A stretch of DNA of 64,000 bases from Oscillospiraceae bacterium (GCA_009781515.1 WQXY01000004.1:1-64000); one strand, 5' to 3'. Counted from the stretch's first letter, positions 7,256 to 17,260 are shown. A program made the numbers and translations. The notes: a model not told the origin generated them from the letters alone.

Positions 7256-8362
7256 TTACGATTGTAATATTGTCGGATTGTTGAAGATTTGAGAGCCGTA
7301 CATAAAGAGCACATCGCTGCCGGGTACAAAGTCTATAAAGTTACCGAGCAGGCTCAAATGTATGTATCTTAAATCTATAACCACTATTTTTGAGTATGCG
7401 TCCGTCAAAAGCGGAGCAAGGCTGCTTCCAAATGAGTCGCGAAACATATAAAGCTCACGCTGTGGTGCGTTTTCGTTTTCAATGACAATCAGAGGCTGCG
7501 GCCCTCGCAGGAATATATCATACGGGTCGACCCCTCTGAAACGTACCAAATCATACACAGGACCCTCGTCCATTTCAAGACTTCGCTCGTTTAAGTACGT
7601 CACTTTCAAATTTGGAACATCAATGTATGTCATTACATCCGGTTCAAGCGGCAGTGCGTACTGACCTGCATATACTCCCTTAAAATCACCCGCCACAACC
7701 GCAGGGTGACTTTCAAGCTTCGTTTCCGCACCCATAGACGAGAGCAGTTTTTGAGCGGTATTTGCAATCATCGACTGGTCCCAGTGCAGGTCGGTTCTGT
7801 AGAAGCACTCGGCACGCATTTCATCAATTACGCGGATATATTCAAAGTCGGCGAACATCTCAAACAAAATGTCTTCAGCCTTTTCCATTATAAATCCGGG
7901 CAGGTATCGCTCCGCAAACACACTTTTATCGGGAATTACGCTGTAGTAGATGTTCATGTCAAGACCGTCGAATATCCCGGCTGCCCGAAGTATTCTCAGT
8001 GATGTCTGGCGAAACGAGCTTTCGCTCAGTCTTTGAAACTCACCTATTCCGACATTGCTGCTGCGATATAGTCCCGACTTATCATTTTGTCTGTAAACTT
8101 CAAATACAAGAAACGCATTTATTGCACGAAATTTGTCTCTGAATACAAAATGGTCAGCCGCCCAGTCCTCAAACTTTTTCATAAACTCGCCGCTGTAAAC
8201 GGTGCTTGTGTTAAAATCCGGAAACCTCGCAGGAATACGGCGTTCACTGACAAGCACTTCCGGCGACGGTATGATAAGATTAAGCACAAAAAGTATGCCA
8301 ATCACACCGATAAAAACCGATACCGACAGCAATTCTTTAATTGTCATTTTACGCTTTTCCAT
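7256..8362 (-). CDS. AlgJ/AlgX-like DHHW-family protein, partner of the MBOAT acyltransferase
   Basis: 368 residues from the ATG after TTAGGTGGAAATA; a GTG three codons upstream lies inside that site. One N-terminal membrane segment (about residues 13-30) anchors an extracytoplasmic domain. FYRTDLHWD carries the D-x-x-H-W motif and MFRDSFGSS the catalytic-serine block of the SGNH-like AlgJ/AlgX/DHHW family, which helps O-acetylate exported polysaccharides. It starts 9 bases after the AlgI-like gene, so the two form a transport/transfer pair: AlgI moves acetyl groups across the membrane and this protein probably hands them to the glycan. The glycan is unknown; no polysaccharide synthase genes are adjacent. 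Confidence 0.8.
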   Translation of the reverse strand: MEKRKMTIKELLSVSVFIGVIGILFVLNLIIPSPEVLVSERRIPARFPDFNTSTVYSGEFMKKFEDWAADHFVFRDKFRAINAFLVFEVYRQNDKSGLYRSSNVGIGEFQRLSESSFRQTSLRILRAAGIFDGLDMNIYYSVIPDKSVFAERYLPGFIMEKAEDILFEMFADFEYIRVIDEMRAECFYRTDLHWDQSMIANTAQKLLSSMGAETKLESHPAVVAGDFKGVYAGQYALPLEPDVMTYIDVPNLKVTYLNERSLEMDEGPVYDLVRFRGVDPYDIFLRGPQPLIVIENENAPQRELYMFRDSFGSSLAPLLTDAYSKIVVIDLRYIHLSLLGNFIDFVPGSDVLFMYGSQIFNNPTILQS

Positions 8363-8371
8363 TATTTCCAC

Positions 8372-9781
8372 CTAAAACCTAAAGTATATAAACGGGTTAA
8401 ATGAGCCGTCGACCATTGCTGCGGTTGAAAGCAGCAAAATTACGGCTAACACCACAGGCTCAAGAATTGTGCTAAGTGTCTTCTTTGTGTCGATTTTTTC
8501 CGATATCTTTTTAACAAGCGGGGTCACACCGATAAAACCGATTATAAACGGTATCGCATAGCTTCGCAGATAATATAGTGCTTCATTTCCGGCAAACATT
8601 TCAGAACCTATACCAAACATACGTCCTATACGCTCAAACGCCTCATGAAAACTGAGTGCGTCAAAAAACGTCCAACTCATAAACACAATAAGCATAACAT
8701 AGATATGGCGAAGAACCTTTGGCGACTTGTCAAGCAGCTTGCCGACAAAGAACTTTTCAATCAGCATTACAGCGCCGAAGTATCCGCCCCATAATATGAA
8801 ATTCCAGTCTGCCCCGTGCCAAAAGCCCGTCACCATCCACACAATCAAAATGTTAATAATAAATCGATATGTTTTTACGCGATTGCCGCCGAGCGGAATG
8901 TATAAGTAATCACGAAACCAACCCGACAGGGTCATATGCCAACGCCGCCAAAAGTTTGTGATACTGTCTGCAATATATGGATAGTTGAAGTTTTCGGGAA
9001 ACTTAAACCCGAATACATGACCAAGTCCGATTGCCATGTCGCTGTAGCCCGAAAAGTCAAAATAGATTTGCAAAGTGTATGCGACAAGGTATATCCATGT
9101 AAAAACGGTGCTTTGGTCGCCGCTGATTTTATAGATTTCAACAAGCTCACCAAACAGATTGGCAAGCAGCATTTTTTTGCCGAGTCCGATAATAAAACGC
9201 CTTGTTCCCATGGCAAATCGCGGCCAACTGTGTACGCGGTTTATGAGGTCATGCGCAATATCGGTATAACGCACAATCGGTCCCGCTATCAGTTGCGGGA
9301 AAGATGCCACATAGGTTGAAAAATCGAGCAGATTTCGCTGAGCCTCGGTTTTTTTATAATATACGTCGATTGTATAACTTACGTTTTGGAATGTATAAAA
9401 GCTGATACCAATCGGCATTAAAAGTCTGATAAGAGCAATATCTGTTCCTGCAAGATTATTTAAGTTAATAATAAAGAAGTTAGCGTACTTGAAATAAATC
9501 AAGAAAGAAAAACTGAACAATACGGATATAAGCATCAGTATTTTTGCTGCGCTGTTTTTGCTGAATTTTTCTATGAGCAAACTGAAACCCCATGTAGTGA
9601 TACATTGGATTATCATAAGAAACACATATCTTGGCTCACCCCATGCATAGAAAATAAGGCTCGCTGCTAACAGAGTAAAATTTCTCAAACGCGGCGAGCC
9701 TTTTATCATTGGGGTCAAATAGTACGCGGCTATTGTGACCGGAAGAAAGTAGTATAGAAATGTGGGACTTGAAAATACCAT
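8372..9781 (-). CDS. MBOAT family O-acyltransferase (AlgI/PatB-like)
   Basis: 469 residues with about ten membrane segments. MVFSSPTFLYYFLP is the typical AlgI-like N terminus. RRWHMTLSGWFRDYLYIPLG and GFWHGADWNFILWGG contain the two conserved MBOAT regions, the second with the catalytic His. These enzymes take acetyl groups from a cytoplasmic donor and pass them outward for O-acetylation of alginate, peptidoglycan, cellulose or other exported glycans. The downstream DHHW protein gene follows after 9 bases. A DUF4358 lipoprotein gene lies 36 bases upstream on the same strand, so the three probably form one operon. Confidence 0.9.
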   Translation of the reverse strand: MVFSSPTFLYYFLPVTIAAYYLTPMIKGSPRLRNFTLLAASLIFYAWGEPRYVFLMIIQCITTWGFSLLIEKFSKNSAAKILMLISVLFSFSFLIYFKYANFFIINLNNLAGTDIALIRLLMPIGISFYTFQNVSYTIDVYYKKTEAQRNLLDFSTYVASFPQLIAGPIVRYTDIAHDLINRVHSWPRFAMGTRRFIIGLGKKMLLANLFGELVEIYKISGDQSTVFTWIYLVAYTLQIYFDFSGYSDMAIGLGHVFGFKFPENFNYPYIADSITNFWRRWHMTLSGWFRDYLYIPLGGNRVKTYRFIINILIVWMVTGFWHGADWNFILWGGYFGAVMLIEKFFVGKLLDKSPKVLRHIYVMLIVFMSWTFFDALSFHEAFERIGRMFGIGSEMFAGNEALYYLRSYAIPFIIGFIGVTPLVKKISEKIDTKKTLSTILEPVVLAVILLLSTAAMVDGSFNPFIYFRF

Positions 9782-9817
9782 CTAAGTCTCCATGGCGAAA
9801 CTAATGTTTCACTTTAT

Positions 9818-10474
9818 TTAGGGGTTTATTTCCAATCCGCCGCCGCCGCCGAAACCGGCTTCAGGGTCACCGTTTTCATTTGCAAAATCCCAGAATGTCA
9901 CAACACTTCCTGTTGTTCCTGCTGCAGCTTTGAACGAATTTAAGGCTGCTTCGACAATTTCATTTGTTGAGGCTGCGACAAGCACATAACTTCCGGACTC
10001 AATCGCTATTACCATGTCGGGGAAAACGCAAATCCATTTTTGTGCGTCATAACCGCCGTCACCGGAAACTAATCTCTTGACTTCACTTGCCATTGCGGCA
10101 CTTTTTGCCTGAATAATGATTATCTGATGCGCAAATGTACCTTTCGCGGCAACACTGGATGCGGCTGTTTCAACAAGCCTTTCAAAATCGGCTTCCGACA
10201 GTCCAATGTCGTACTGAACCAAATCGGGGGCGGGTGCTAACGGCGGGAGCGCCATTGGTGTCTCTACGCCTGCAGCTGCGATATCGTCAAGTATTTGCTG
10301 GAGCACTTCTTCCGCTGTTCCGGTGAGATTGGTCGAACCTACGTTAGGACTGTCGACGCCTCCACCGTTTCCGCCGTTTCCTTGAGCGTCACCGCCGCCA
10401 CATGCAGCAAGCATAAGCAACATTGCGACACTCAATAGCGTTGCGGTAATACTTTTCATCTTAATTCTCTTCAT
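9818..10474 (-). CDS. DUF4358-like lipoprotein of the acyltransferase operon
   Basis: 218 residues from the ATG after ACAAGGAAGGTGAAAATC; a GTG three codons upstream overlaps that site. The signal peptide ends in the lipobox LAAC, followed by a Gly/Asn-rich linker. The folded part (VQYDIGLSEADFERLV, AKGTFAHQIIIIQAKSAA, PDMVIAIESGSYVLVAASTN) resembles DUF4358, a small lipoprotein family often found beside AlgI-like MBOAT genes in Clostridia. Function unknown; the context suggests a role in acetylating an envelope polymer. The tail is glycine-rich (FGGGGGLEI). Confidence 0.7.
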   Translation of the reverse strand: MKRIKMKSITATLLSVAMLLMLAACGGGDAQGNGGNGGGVDSPNVGSTNLTGTAEEVLQQILDDIAAAGVETPMALPPLAPAPDLVQYDIGLSEADFERLVETAASSVAAKGTFAHQIIIIQAKSAAMASEVKRLVSGDGGYDAQKWICVFPDMVIAIESGSYVLVAASTNEIVEAALNSFKAAAGTTGSVVTFWDFANENGDPEAGFGGGGGLEINP

Positions 10475-10577
10475 GATTTTCACCTTCCTTGTCTTCTCTT
10501 TTCTTTATATAAATTGTATCAACGTTTATTATGACGGTACTTTTCACACTTTGTTCCATATTTTCGATATTTTTATA

Positions 10578-12209
10578 TTATTGCTTTTGCTTAAACTTTG
10601 ACATTTCAATAACTTCATTTTCAAAATCGCCTCGCAAATATCTTTCCTTATCCCTCTCGCGCCTATGAAACGCGACCCTTTGTTTATAAAAGCTCTCCCA
10701 TGTAAGAAGCTCCCCTAATGCGGTGATTAAGACATCGTAATCATTTTTTATAGTTAGGGTTATCTTGCGAAGTATCAGTGTGCCTATATCATCGCAGCCG
10801 TCCTGCTTTGACAGCTCATCAAGCCATGCCTGCATATCTCTTTCAAAAATATGAAAGTTTGCCGAGCTGTATTTACTGCCGCTTACATCCATGTCCATTT
10901 CATCTGTCTTTTTGACATTGTTTACCATGATTGTAATCGCCATACCGTAAAGTAAATCATCACCGCTGATATAACCAAGCTCCGACTGATAAAATTGCTT
11001 ATAGACAGGTCTTGATTTATTAATTATCAGATTGTGGTCGTCAATGGATTTTGCCATGTTTTCAATGATTTTTTTGAATTCGGAATTTTCCGGCATTTTT
11101 CTTATCATTTTTTCAACAAAGAGCATTTTTGATATACATGTGCAAGTAAGCAAAAAGTCGACGAGGTAAATCAGAGCGTCCTTGTAATTATCACTCAGAT
11201 GATCTAATTTGTAGTTTCGCTTGGAGTCTGAGATTTCCTTGTTGCCCGATAGTGCCGATATGTATTTTACGGACTCAAACGAACTTATGGTTTCGCAGAT
11301 TTTTTCAATGTATGTTTTCGTTTGAACAGAGGATACTCTCAAACGCGAGACAAGCCACATGTTCTTTTTGGGAAGTGAGTCGCTGATGCCGCTTTTTACA
11401 AATATCATGACTTTTTTCATATATTTGTGGATTTTACGCTTGTAGTATGTTTTATCAAACATTTTATTTATTTGACCAATATCGGTTGCAAGGTACGCGT
11501 CTTTCAAAAAGCGAAGCAAAACAGCTCTAATATCGGTTTTTTGCAAGGTTTTAATATATGGCGAGCCTGCTTTTGCATTTGTATCACTGAGCATAATAGC
11601 TATCGCACTGATTGTTATCATATCCAAGTTGTCAAACTGTCCTTTGACAACATCATAAACGTCGCTTTCTTTGTAGTGCGAGGTGACGGGATATGTGACG
11701 CTTGGCTCGGGCGGTGGTGCTATCTCGTGGTAGACGGGCTGCGGCGGTGGTGCCACAGGCGGTGGTGCTATCTCGTGGTAGATGGGCTGCGGCGGTGGTG
11801 CCACAGGCGGTGGTGCTATCTCGTGGTAGATGGGCTGCGGCGGCGGCGCTACAGGTGGCGGCTCGAGTATCGGCGGTGCCACAGGCTCAGGCTCGACAGG
11901 TGAATATTGCTTTATGATATCCGATAAATCCTGACTGTCTGTATAACTGTCTCTTCTGCCCCTAACGGCTTTGCTTAAGATTAAATCATACAGCTTAATA
12001 ATTAGCGCCTTTGCTTTCAGATAAACGGAAATAATAAATTTTGCAATTATATTTAAGACTCTCAAAGTGATATCTTTGCTGAGCCAGAAGAACACGGCTG
12101 CAGGCAGTAAATAAATAAACGCCGCAGGCAGATATATGTATGCCATTACAGGCACACATAGTACACACACTACGGCTATGCAGAAATACACAATGTTACT
12201 TTTGCTCAT
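10578..12209 (-). CDS. Membrane-anchored protein with proline-rich tandem repeats, unknown function
   Basis: 543 residues, not assigned to a family. Two hydrophobic segments (about residues 7-45) are followed by a basic helical region, then a proline-rich linker (about 110-165) with three near-identical 16-residue units VAPPPQPIYHEIAPPP. The remaining 370 residues look alpha-helical and soluble, rich in charged residues. No catalytic motif is apparent. The linker resembles an extended spacer or a docking site for a proline-binding partner. The start has no Shine-Dalgarno sequence and sits 7 bases after an extended -10 element, so the mRNA may be leaderless. Not clearly linked to its neighbours. 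Confidence 0.7.
   Translation of the reverse strand: MSKSNIVYFCIAVVCVLCVPVMAYIYLPAAFIYLLPAAVFFWLSKDITLRVLNIIAKFIISVYLKAKALIIKLYDLILSKAVRGRRDSYTDSQDLSDIIKQYSPVEPEPVAPPILEPPPVAPPPQPIYHEIAPPPVAPPPQPIYHEIAPPPVAPPPQPVYHEIAPPPEPSVTYPVTSHYKESDVYDVVKGQFDNLDMITISAIAIMLSDTNAKAGSPYIKTLQKTDIRAVLLRFLKDAYLATDIGQINKMFDKTYYKRKIHKYMKKVMIFVKSGISDSLPKKNMWLVSRLRVSSVQTKTYIEKICETISSFESVKYISALSGNKEISDSKRNYKLDHLSDNYKDALIYLVDFLLTCTCISKMLFVEKMIRKMPENSEFKKIIENMAKSIDDHNLIINKSRPVYKQFYQSELGYISGDDLLYGMAITIMVNNVKKTDEMDMDVSGSKYSSANFHIFERDMQAWLDELSKQDGCDDIGTLILRKITLTIKNDYDVLITALGELLTWESFYKQRVAFHRRERDKERYLRGDFENEVIEMSKFKQKQ
11710..11853 (-). repeat. Three 48-bp tandem repeats inside the proline-rich protein gene
   Basis: Units at 11710-11757, 11758-11805 and 11806-11853; the first two are almost identical and the third diverges at one end. 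Each encodes one 16-residue Pro-rich unit, so copy number can change without a frameshift. Confidence 0.85.
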
Positions 12210-12216
12210 GCATTGA

Positions 12217-12225
12217 ATTATATCA
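12217..12225 (-). promoter_or_regulatory. Extended -10 promoter placing the start site at the ATG
   Basis: TGATATAAT on the minus strand (12217-12225) is a perfect TGnTATAAT extended -10, with no convincing -35. Seven bases separate it from the ATG at 12209, which predicts initiation at or next to the start codon. Confidence 0.5.
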
Positions 12226-12272
12226 TATAAAACGTTTAATTACCATAATAAAATATACAAAGCATGTACAAA

Positions 12273-14969
12273 CTAACGACGTAAGGATAATTTTGAAATT
12301 TCAAATCCCCCGACAATCATAAAGACAAGCAGGCTGCATATAACTATCTGGTCAACAGAAAGCGGAACCACAGAGAAAAGACCACTGAGCACGGGGACAT
12401 ACATTACCGCAAAAAGTATGGCAAGTGAAATCAACATCGAAATATTAAGGAACTTATTTTTCCAGACCATACCGCCTGCACCGATGAACGCATCGGTCTT
12501 TGACGGAAATGCCACAAGCAGCTCACTTGCCACCAACGTGAAAAAGCACATGCTCATCGCAAGAGTATGCTGTTCTATTCCCTCAGGTGCAACAGACACG
12601 TACAGACCGTATAAAAACGCTCCGATTGAGCCTACAAAAACGAAAACAGCTCTTGTCATAACAGAACTCATCATTCTTCTGTTTATTATTGCTTCTTTCG
12701 GATTTCTCGGTTTTCTGTTCATAATTCCGGCTTCCTTACCCTCCATTCCGAGAGCAAATGCAGGCAAGGCATCGGTGAGCAGGTTTACAAAGAGCAGCTG
12801 CGTTGCAACAAGCGGCACGGGAAGCCCAAAGATAATGGCAATCAGGATAATAAGTATTTCACCCAAATTACAGCCAAGCAAATATCCGACAACCTTTCTG
12901 ATATTGCCGTATATCGTTCTTCCCTGCTCGACAGCATTTACTATACTGACAAAATTATCATCGGTTAGTATCATATCTGCCGCTTCTTTTGTAACATCTG
13001 TCCCGGTAATACCCATGGCTATTCCGATATCCGCTTTTTTGAGCGAGGGAGCGTCGTTGACACCGTCACCTGTCATTGCCACTATGTTATTACCCTCTTT
13101 GATAGCTGTTACAATCCGCACCTTATGTTCGGGTGAAACTCTCGCAAATACATTAACCGTTTTTACTTTCTCGGCAAGCTGTTCGTCCGAGAGGGTATCT
13201 ATGTCAATCCCCTCAAGCACCTCATCGTCGTCGCCTGCCATAATACCAAGCGCCTTGGCTATTTGTGCAGCTGTGATTTTATGGTCGCCCGTAATCATTT
13301 TTACGGTTATTCCCGCTGTATGGCACTTTTCTATGGACTCTTGAACTTCCTTACGCGGCGGGTCAATAAGGCACATCATTCCTACGTAAATCAACTCATC
13401 TTCGACATTATCAATTTGTTTTTCATTGTCATAGACCTTATACGCAAACGAAAGCACCCGCAGTGCCTCGGAGGCAAACTGCTCATTTCGGGCGATAAGC
13501 TTCGCTCTGATTGCGTCCGACATATGCACAATCTCACCGTCAAGATAAACGTATGAGGAGCGCTTTATAATTGAGTCGGGCGCACCTTTTACATTCATTA
13601 CTATTTTGTCGCCGCTTTTGTTATATGTTGACATCATTTTTCGCGAGGAGTCAAACGGTATTTCCTGTATCCTCTCACGCTCTGCCCCAAGCGATTTTTT
13701 GTCGTAACCGAGCTTTGCGCCGAAAACGAGCATTGCACCCTCTGTAGGGTCGCCTATTATGCTCGCTTTTTCCTTATCGTATGTCGCGTCGTTACAAAGC
13801 ACTGCAATCTCCGCCATGAGCATTATGTTTCTTGTAACTATGCCGTCATATACAACATGACCCTTTGCTTTGTAGCCGACACCCGTTACTTCATATATGT
13901 TTTCCGTATCGGATACCCTGACAACGGTCATTTTGTTTTGTGTCAGAGTGCCTGTTTTGTCGGAGCAAATGACAGTTGTGCTGCCGAGCGTTTCAACCGC
14001 ACGAAGCTTTTTAACAATGGCGTTTGACTTGACCATTTTTTGCACACCGATTGCGAGTATAACCGTCGCAACAATCGCAATGCCCTCAGGCACTGCAGCC
14101 ACTGCAAGCGAAACCGACACCATAAGCATGTCTATGATGCCCCGCTGCTCTCCTATGTCAAATATGTCGTATAATGTACCGACTACAAATACCAAAGCAC
14201 ATGTGGCAATGCAGAGAATACCGAGAGTTTTCGCCATGGTATTGAGCTTATCTTGAAGCGGCGTTCTTGTTTCGTCGGTTTGGGCAAGTATTGTGGCGAT
14301 TTTGCCCATTTCGGTTTCCATACCCGTGGCATATACAACACCAACGCCTCTGCCGTAGGTTACGATATTTCCCATAAATGCAAGGTTTCGTCTGTCACCG
14401 AGCGGCACGTCGGCGTCGAGTACCAAATCTGCGTCTTTTTTTGCAGGAACAGACTCACCCGTAAGTGACGCTTCATCAACTCTCAGGTTCATACTCTCTA
14501 TAATTCTAAGGTCGGCAGGTATGTAGTCGCCCGCATCTAAAATTATGATATCACCGATTACAATCTGACTTGCGTCAATCTTAACTATCTGTCCGTCGCG
14601 TTTAACTTTTGCTTTCGGGTGCGACATGCTTTTTAGCTCATTTAACGCATTGTCTGCCTTGTTTTCCTGAACTATGCTTATTATCATGTTAAGCACAAGT
14701 ATTGCGAGAATTATTATTGCATCTTTGAACTCACCGTCACTGACTATAACAGAGACTATCGCCGCGGCTATCAGTATGAGTACAAGAAAATCCTTAAACT
14801 GGTCTAAAATTTTGCGTCCCAAGGATTTTTTCTTTGCCGATTTGAGTTTGTTCGGACCGTTTTCGGCGAGCCTTAATGCTGCAACCTCAGATGTTAATCC
14901 GTTCTCGGGACAAACATCAAGAAGACTGATTGTCTCTTTTGCCGCTAATGTATATACATGTGAAAACAT
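12273..14969 (-). CDS. Calcium-transporting P-type ATPase (type IIA)
   Basis: 898 residues from the ATG after GGAAAGGTAATTTTTG, normal for bacterial SERCA/PMR1-like pumps. LTGESVPA (about residue 170) is the actuator loop; PEGIAIVA is the M4 Ca2+-site motif; DKTGTLTQNKM (about 337) holds the phosphorylated Asp; KGAPDSIIKR and TGDGVNDAPSLKKADIGIAM complete the nucleotide-binding and hinge motifs. LLFVNLLTDALPAFALGM is the M6 region with N and D ligands typical of type IIA pumps. It probably exports Ca2+ at the cytoplasmic membrane. It is transcribed alone. Confidence 0.93.
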   Translation of the reverse strand: MFSHVYTLAAKETISLLDVCPENGLTSEVAALRLAENGPNKLKSAKKKSLGRKILDQFKDFLVLILIAAAIVSVIVSDGEFKDAIIILAILVLNMIISIVQENKADNALNELKSMSHPKAKVKRDGQIVKIDASQIVIGDIIILDAGDYIPADLRIIESMNLRVDEASLTGESVPAKKDADLVLDADVPLGDRRNLAFMGNIVTYGRGVGVVYATGMETEMGKIATILAQTDETRTPLQDKLNTMAKTLGILCIATCALVFVVGTLYDIFDIGEQRGIIDMLMVSVSLAVAAVPEGIAIVATVILAIGVQKMVKSNAIVKKLRAVETLGSTTVICSDKTGTLTQNKMTVVRVSDTENIYEVTGVGYKAKGHVVYDGIVTRNIMLMAEIAVLCNDATYDKEKASIIGDPTEGAMLVFGAKLGYDKKSLGAERERIQEIPFDSSRKMMSTYNKSGDKIVMNVKGAPDSIIKRSSYVYLDGEIVHMSDAIRAKLIARNEQFASEALRVLSFAYKVYDNEKQIDNVEDELIYVGMMCLIDPPRKEVQESIEKCHTAGITVKMITGDHKITAAQIAKALGIMAGDDDEVLEGIDIDTLSDEQLAEKVKTVNVFARVSPEHKVRIVTAIKEGNNIVAMTGDGVNDAPSLKKADIGIAMGITGTDVTKEAADMILTDDNFVSIVNAVEQGRTIYGNIRKVVGYLLGCNLGEILIILIAIIFGLPVPLVATQLLFVNLLTDALPAFALGMEGKEAGIMNRKPRNPKEAIINRRMMSSVMTRAVFVFVGSIGAFLYGLYVSVAPEGIEQHTLAMSMCFFTLVASELLVAFPSKTDAFIGAGGMVWKNKFLNISMLISLAILFAVMYVPVLSGLFSVVPLSVDQIVICSLLVFMIVGGFEISKLSLRR

Positions 14970-15015
14970 CAAAAATTACCTTTCCTTAATTAAGCATTAA
15001 TATTATGTGATGCTA

Positions 15016-15044
15016 TTGTATTTTATAGTGATTTATGGTAGTAT
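15016..15044 (+). promoter_or_regulatory. Promoter for the HEXXH protein gene
   Basis: TTGTAT (15016-15021), 17-bp spacer, TAGTAT (15039-15044); 44 bases before the ATG. Confidence 0.5.
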
Positions 15045-15088
15045 ACCACTGTATGAAGTGGGCTGCAATCGGAAAGTGAGGAACTGAC

Positions 15089-15748
15089 ATGAATGTCGGC
15101 TCGATTGGCAATAACAGCTATATGGGTTACATTCGTCCGGCTGAAAAACCCGGCTCTGTTTCCATGCAGCATGCTCCACAAACAGCACCTGTGGGTAGTC
15201 CGCAAAACACTCCGCAAATCTCACCGCAAACAATGCCGCAGTTTAATCTTCCGAGCGTTACCCCCTCAAATCCATACATGCAAGTTCCGAGCATTCCAAC
15301 CGTCATGCAGTATAACTTCGACGGCGACAGTGCTCAGTTTAGATTTCCCATAAATATATCAATGCAGCCTGACGCTCCGAGCACAGAGAGAATTGCACCT
15401 CTCGAGCCAAACGGCGAGTGCCATACATGTGCCAACAGAAAATATGTTGACGGGTCTGATGACTCCTCAGTCAGCTTCCAAACACCTACTAAAATCAGCC
15501 CCAACATGGCAGCTGCTGCCGTTGCCTCTCACGAAAATGAACATGTCAGAAATGAGCAGGCAAAAGCCGCACGTGACGGTCGCGAGATTATCAGCCAGAC
15601 TGTAACTCTCACCTACGACTGCTGCCCCGAGTGCGGCAAAAACTATGTTTCCGGCGGCACTACCCGTACCACATCAATTGACCGCGGCGAGTCTGATAGC
15701 CCCGTCGATAGCGCACAAGCAAGTGCACAAGGCAGCGGAGATAACTAA
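15089..15748 (+). CDS. Small HEXXH-motif protein (putative metalloprotease-like)
   Basis: 219 residues. The first 100 are Pro/Gln/Asn-rich and probably disordered ([15 protein letters not shown]). The rest is a compact domain with [12 protein letters not shown], then [15 protein letters not shown] containing HENEH (HEXXH), then [18 protein letters not shown]. Two CxxC pairs suggest a bound zinc or disulfides beside the HEXXH helix. It resembles small putative metalloprotease proteins (SprA/CJM1_0395-like) seen near flagellar or stress genes in other bacteria, but that match is tentative. No signal peptide. Its stop overlaps the convergent asnS stop by 4 bases. Confidence 0.6.
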   Translation: MNVGSIGNNSYMGYIRPAEKPGSVSMQHAPQTAPVGSPQNTPQISPQTMPQFNLPSVTPSNPYMQVPSIPTVMQYNFDGDSAQFRFPINISMQPDAPSTERIAPLEPNGECHTCANRKYVDGSDDSSVSFQTPTKISPNMAAAAVASHENEHVRNEQAKAARDGREIISQTVTLTYDCCPECGKNYVSGGTTRTTSIDRGESDSPVDSAQASAQGSGDN

Positions 15749-17100
15749 AACTCGGCACTTCCCACAGTCCGCGGAAACGGTATTACATCTCTTATATTGG
15801 ACACGCCCGTTAGGTACATGAGAAGTCGCTCAAATCCAAGACCGAAGCCGGCGTGTTTTGTTCCGCCATAACGCCTCAAGTCTAAATACCACCAGTATGC
15901 TTCCTCGCTCAGACCCATTTCCTTTATACGTGCACTGAGCTTATCTGCACGCTCCTCACGCTGACTTCCTCCGATAAGCTCACCAATTCCCGGCACGAGC
16001 AAATCCATTGCCGCTACTGTTTTGCCATCATCGTTTTGACGCATATAAAATGCTTTTATATCCTTAGGATAGTCTGTCACAAAGACAGGCTTCTTAAAAT
16101 GCTTTTCTGTCAAATACCGTTCATGCTCTGTTTGCAGGTCAGATCCCCAACTCACAGGAAACTCAAACTGCTCTCCCGATGCCTTGAGCAGCTCGATTGC
16201 GTCGGAGTATGTGACATGAGCAAACTTTGAAGCAACAACCGCTGTGAGCCTTTGTATCAGCTCATTATCAACAAAGCTGTTTAGAAAATCAATTTCATGC
16301 TCACATGTTGTCAGTACCTTGCATATGACATTGCGCAGCATATCCTCCGCAAGCTTCATATCGTCGTTTAAGTCTGCAAATGCAATCTCCGGCTCAATCA
16401 TCCAAAACTCGGCGGCATGTCTTTGAGTATTGGAATTTTCTGCACGAAATGTCGGTCCGAAAGTATATACATTGCTGAAAGCAAGAGCATAGGCTTCTGC
16501 ATTTAGCTGCCCCGAAACGGTAAGCCCTGCTTTTTTGCCGAAAAAGTCCTCCATATGTTCCGATGTAACTGCAAACATCTCGCCTGCACCCTCTGCGTCA
16601 CTGCAGGTTATAATCGGTGTGTGGACATTAACAAAACCATGCTCTTGAAAAAATGAGTGGATAGCATGAGCCGCAACCGAGCGTATACGGAAAACTGCCG
16701 AAAACAGATTTGTCCGCGGTCGCAGATGTGCAATAGTCCGCAAAAACTCAGGTGAGTGGCGTTTCTTTTGAAGCGGATATTCGGGAGTGGACTCCCCCTC
16801 TATAATTATTTCACGCGCGGTGATTTCAAACGGCTGCTTTGCACCCGGTGTCAACTTAAGTCTTCCATGAACAATAAGCGCTGCTCCGACATTCTGACGG
16901 GTTATTTCGTTAAAATTTGACAGAGCTTTTTCATCAAAAACTATCTGTACAGTCTTAAAGAAGCTGCCGTCACTAAGCTCGATGAAGCCAAAGGCTTTCA
17001 TATCACGAATAGTCCGTGCCCAACCGCACAGCGTCAAGTCCTGCTCCAAGTAACTGTCTGTGTTAAGGTATAATTCTTTTACTGTAATTTTTTTTGGCAT
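15745..17100 (-). CDS. asnS: Asparaginyl-tRNA synthetase
   Basis: 451 residues, close to the bacterial AsnRS norm. An N-terminal OB fold for anticodon binding ([20 protein letters not shown]) precedes a class II catalytic core with motif 2 [20 protein letters not shown] and motif 3 [17 protein letters not shown]. The asparagine-type sequence [10 protein letters not shown] separates it from aspartyl enzymes. It charges tRNA-Asn with asparagine, so this organism need not rely only on transamidation. No T-box is visible in the short upstream region. Start ATG follows a GAGGTG site. Confidence 0.95.
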   Translation of the reverse strand: MPKKITVKELYLNTDSYLEQDLTLCGWARTIRDMKAFGFIELSDGSFFKTVQIVFDEKALSNFNEITRQNVGAALIVHGRLKLTPGAKQPFEITAREIIIEGESTPEYPLQKKRHSPEFLRTIAHLRPRTNLFSAVFRIRSVAAHAIHSFFQEHGFVNVHTPIITCSDAEGAGEMFAVTSEHMEDFFGKKAGLTVSGQLNAEAYALAFSNVYTFGPTFRAENSNTQRHAAEFWMIEPEIAFADLNDDMKLAEDMLRNVICKVLTTCEHEIDFLNSFVDNELIQRLTAVVASKFAHVTYSDAIELLKASGEQFEFPVSWGSDLQTEHERYLTEKHFKKPVFVTDYPKDIKAFYMRQNDDGKTVAAMDLLVPGIGELIGGSQREERADKLSARIKEMGLSEEAYWWYLDLRRYGGTKHAGFGLGFERLLMYLTGVSNIRDVIPFPRTVGSAEF

Positions 17101-17231
17101 AAAACACCTCGTTTAATTGTCAAATAAATAGTACAATCATTAACGGATTATGTCAACATCTGAATATATACTTTACTTATGCATTATTTTGATACTATCC
17201 TGAAAATACATTTTCATCTCACGGCTCTTTG

Positions 17232-17260
17232 TTGTTTTACACTTTCATATATGTTATAGT
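17232..17260 (+). promoter_or_regulatory. Promoter for the DUF975 gene
   Basis: TTGTTT (17232-17237), 17-bp spacer, TATAGT (17255-17260); 28 bases before the start codon. Confidence 0.5.

Noticed and set aside
11710..11853. CRISPR array
   Set aside because: The 48-bp units are directly adjacent with no unique spacers and encode a regular Pro-rich peptide. No cas genes are in the window.
12418..13344. 308-codon open frame on the plus strand inside the Ca2+-ATPase gene
   Set aside because: Fully antisense to a strongly conserved P-type ATPase; Ser/Ile-rich with no domain.
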